A stretch of 20,466 nucleotides of DNA from Ga0074130 sp035565355. Its GTDB lineage: Bacteria; Pseudomonadota; Gammaproteobacteria; Burkholderiales; Rhodocyclaceae. Each line of letters starts with the position of its first letter. Position 1 is the stretch's first letter. A program made the position numbers and the translations under genes. The DNA lies in contig DATMSM010000088.1 of the NCBI GenBank assembly GCA_035565355.1, forward strand, positions 1 to 20,466, read 5' to 3'. A model generated the notes under the pieces. The model was not told the DNA's origin. It saw nothing but the letters and a program-made list of their open reading frames with translations, and ran no database searches. Positions 19,587 to 20,466 of this stretch are shown here, piece by piece.

Positions 19587-20466
19587 ATGTACCTCGAACA
19601 CTTCGGCCTGCGCGAGCCGCCGTTCCGCATCACGCCGCACACGGAATTCTTCTTTGCCGGCGCCAACCGCGGCGCTACGCTGGACGCCCTGATCTACGCC
19701 ATCACCCACGATGAAGGCATCGTCAAGGTCAGCGGCGAAGTCGGCAGTGGCAAGACCATGCTCTGCCGTGTCTTGCTGGAGCGGCTGCCGGCCAATGTCG
19801 TCACCGTCTATCTGGCCACCCCCTCGCTCTCGCGCGATGACATCCTGCATGCGCTGGCAGAAGAGTTGCGCCTGCCCATTCCGCCCGCGGCGCGCTCGGC
19901 CCAGATCGTCCGCCTGCTGCAGGACCACCTGATCCAGCTGCATGCCCAGGGCTGCCAGGTGGTGGTCCTGATCGACGAGGCGCATGTGATGCCGCGCGAG
20001 ACGCTGGAGGAGATCCGCCTGCTGTCCAACCTTGAGACGAATCAGCACAAGCTGCTGCAGCTCGTCATGTTCGGCCAGCCCGAACTCAATGACATTCTGG
20101 CGCGCCATGACATGCGCCAGCTCAAGGAGCGCATTACCCACAACTTCACGCTGGGCCCGCTGGGGCGCGACGAAACTGCGGACTACATCGACTTTCGCCT
20201 GCGTGCCGCCGGTTACAAGGGGGCCCCCGTCTTCTCGCCGCCCGCCCTGAGCCTGCTGGCTGCGGCCGCCCTGGGGCTGACGCGGCGCATCAATATCCTC
20301 GCCGACAAGTCGCTGCTGGCCGCCTACGCGGTCGGTCGCAACGAGGTGGGCCAGGACGAAGCCAAGGCCGCAATCGAGGATTGCGACTTCTCCGTCGCCG
20401 CCCCGCCCCCAAGCATCCGCCGGGCCGCTTACCTCGTCGCTGCCGGCATTGCCGGCCTGGGCCTGG
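19587..20466 (+). CDS. AAA ATPase of the ExeA/GspA/MshM family, cut by the window end
   Basis: The frame is open from ATG 19587 to the last base, 293 residues, with no stop. The start MYLEHFGLREPPF is typical of ExeA/GspA/MshM ATPases. Walker A is GEVGSGKT (50-57), Walker B VVLIDEAH (126-133), followed by MFGQPEL (161-167) and RRINILADKSLL near 233-244. After about residue 278 a hydrophobic stretch begins (AAYLVAAGIAGLGL), so a transmembrane segment and perhaps a periplasmic domain follow outside the window. Relatives drive assembly of type II secretion, MSHA pili, or sit in exosortase (XrtA) loci. Which of these applies depends on the missing neighbours. No strong Shine-Dalgarno is visible. 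Confidence 0.88.
   Translation, partial: MYLEHFGLREPPFRITPHTEFFFAGANRGATLDALIYAITHDEGIVKVSGEVGSGKTMLCRVLLERLPANVVTVYLATPSLSRDDILHALAEELRLPIPPAARSAQIVRLLQDHLIQLHAQGCQVVVLIDEAHVMPRETLEEIRLLSNLETNQHKLLQLVMFGQPELNDILARHDMRQLKERITHNFTLGPLGRDETADYIDFRLRAAGYKGAPVFSPPALSLLAAAALGLTRRINILADKSLLAAYAVGRNEVGQDEAKAAIEDCDFSVAAPPPSIRRAAYLVAAGIAGLGL

Noticed and set aside
1..20466. CRISPR arrays, tRNA or rRNA genes, insertion sequences, phage attachment sites
   Set aside because: No regularly spaced direct repeats, cloverleaf-like sequences, transposase or integrase motifs were seen on either strand.

Overview
The window is a gene-dense, high-G+C stretch from a Gram-negative proteobacterium, most likely a betaproteobacterium. 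The gene order supports this: mlaFEDACB-yadGH-bolA-murA, a his cluster ending in hisI-hisE-hinT-tatABC, an AlgW/DegS-type protease beside a Nif3-family gene, a DUF3717-like small gene, and a PEP-CTERM protein. A Rhodocyclales- or Nitrosomonadales-like, EPS-forming host would fit, but genus cannot be read from the sequence. No rRNA, tRNA, CRISPR array, transposase or phage gene was seen.

Layout. 1-118 is non-coding and holds a perfect 13-bp stem-loop. 119-2056 is a divergent pair, the Nif3-like gene (-) and the AlgW/DegS-like periplasmic protease (+). It is closed by a bidirectional terminator shared with tatC. 2130-7608 is one long minus-strand unit, hisB-hisH-hisA-hisF-hisI-hisE-hinT-tatA-tatB-tatC, combining the middle and late steps of histidine synthesis with the twin-arginine translocase. 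A terminator-like hairpin sits between tatA and tatB. 7727-8788 is hisC on the opposite strand. 8845-9063 is a small lipoprotein gene. 9273-11220 is hisG-hisD on the minus strand. The histidine genes are therefore split into at least three transcription units, with hisC inverted.

11357-12233 is a small accessory insertion between hisG and murA: a 76-aa DUF3717-like gene (+) and a PEP-CTERM exported protein (-). The PEP-CTERM gene is preceded by a near-consensus sigma-54 (-24/-12) promoter. 12387-19362 is a ten-gene minus-strand envelope operon: MlaFEDACB phospholipid transport, a YadGH-type ABC exporter, a BolA/IbaG-like protein and MurA. After a 224-bp divergent spacer, 19587 to the window end is the 5' part of an ExeA/GspA/MshM-family AAA ATPase gene (+).

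Most of the window is conserved housekeeping DNA. The parts most worth a second look are the sigma-54-controlled PEP-CTERM gene, the inverted hisC with its flanking lipoprotein gene, the tatA/tatB hairpin, and several palindromes at translation starts or divergent promoters. I did not find a convincing wholly new multi-gene system.
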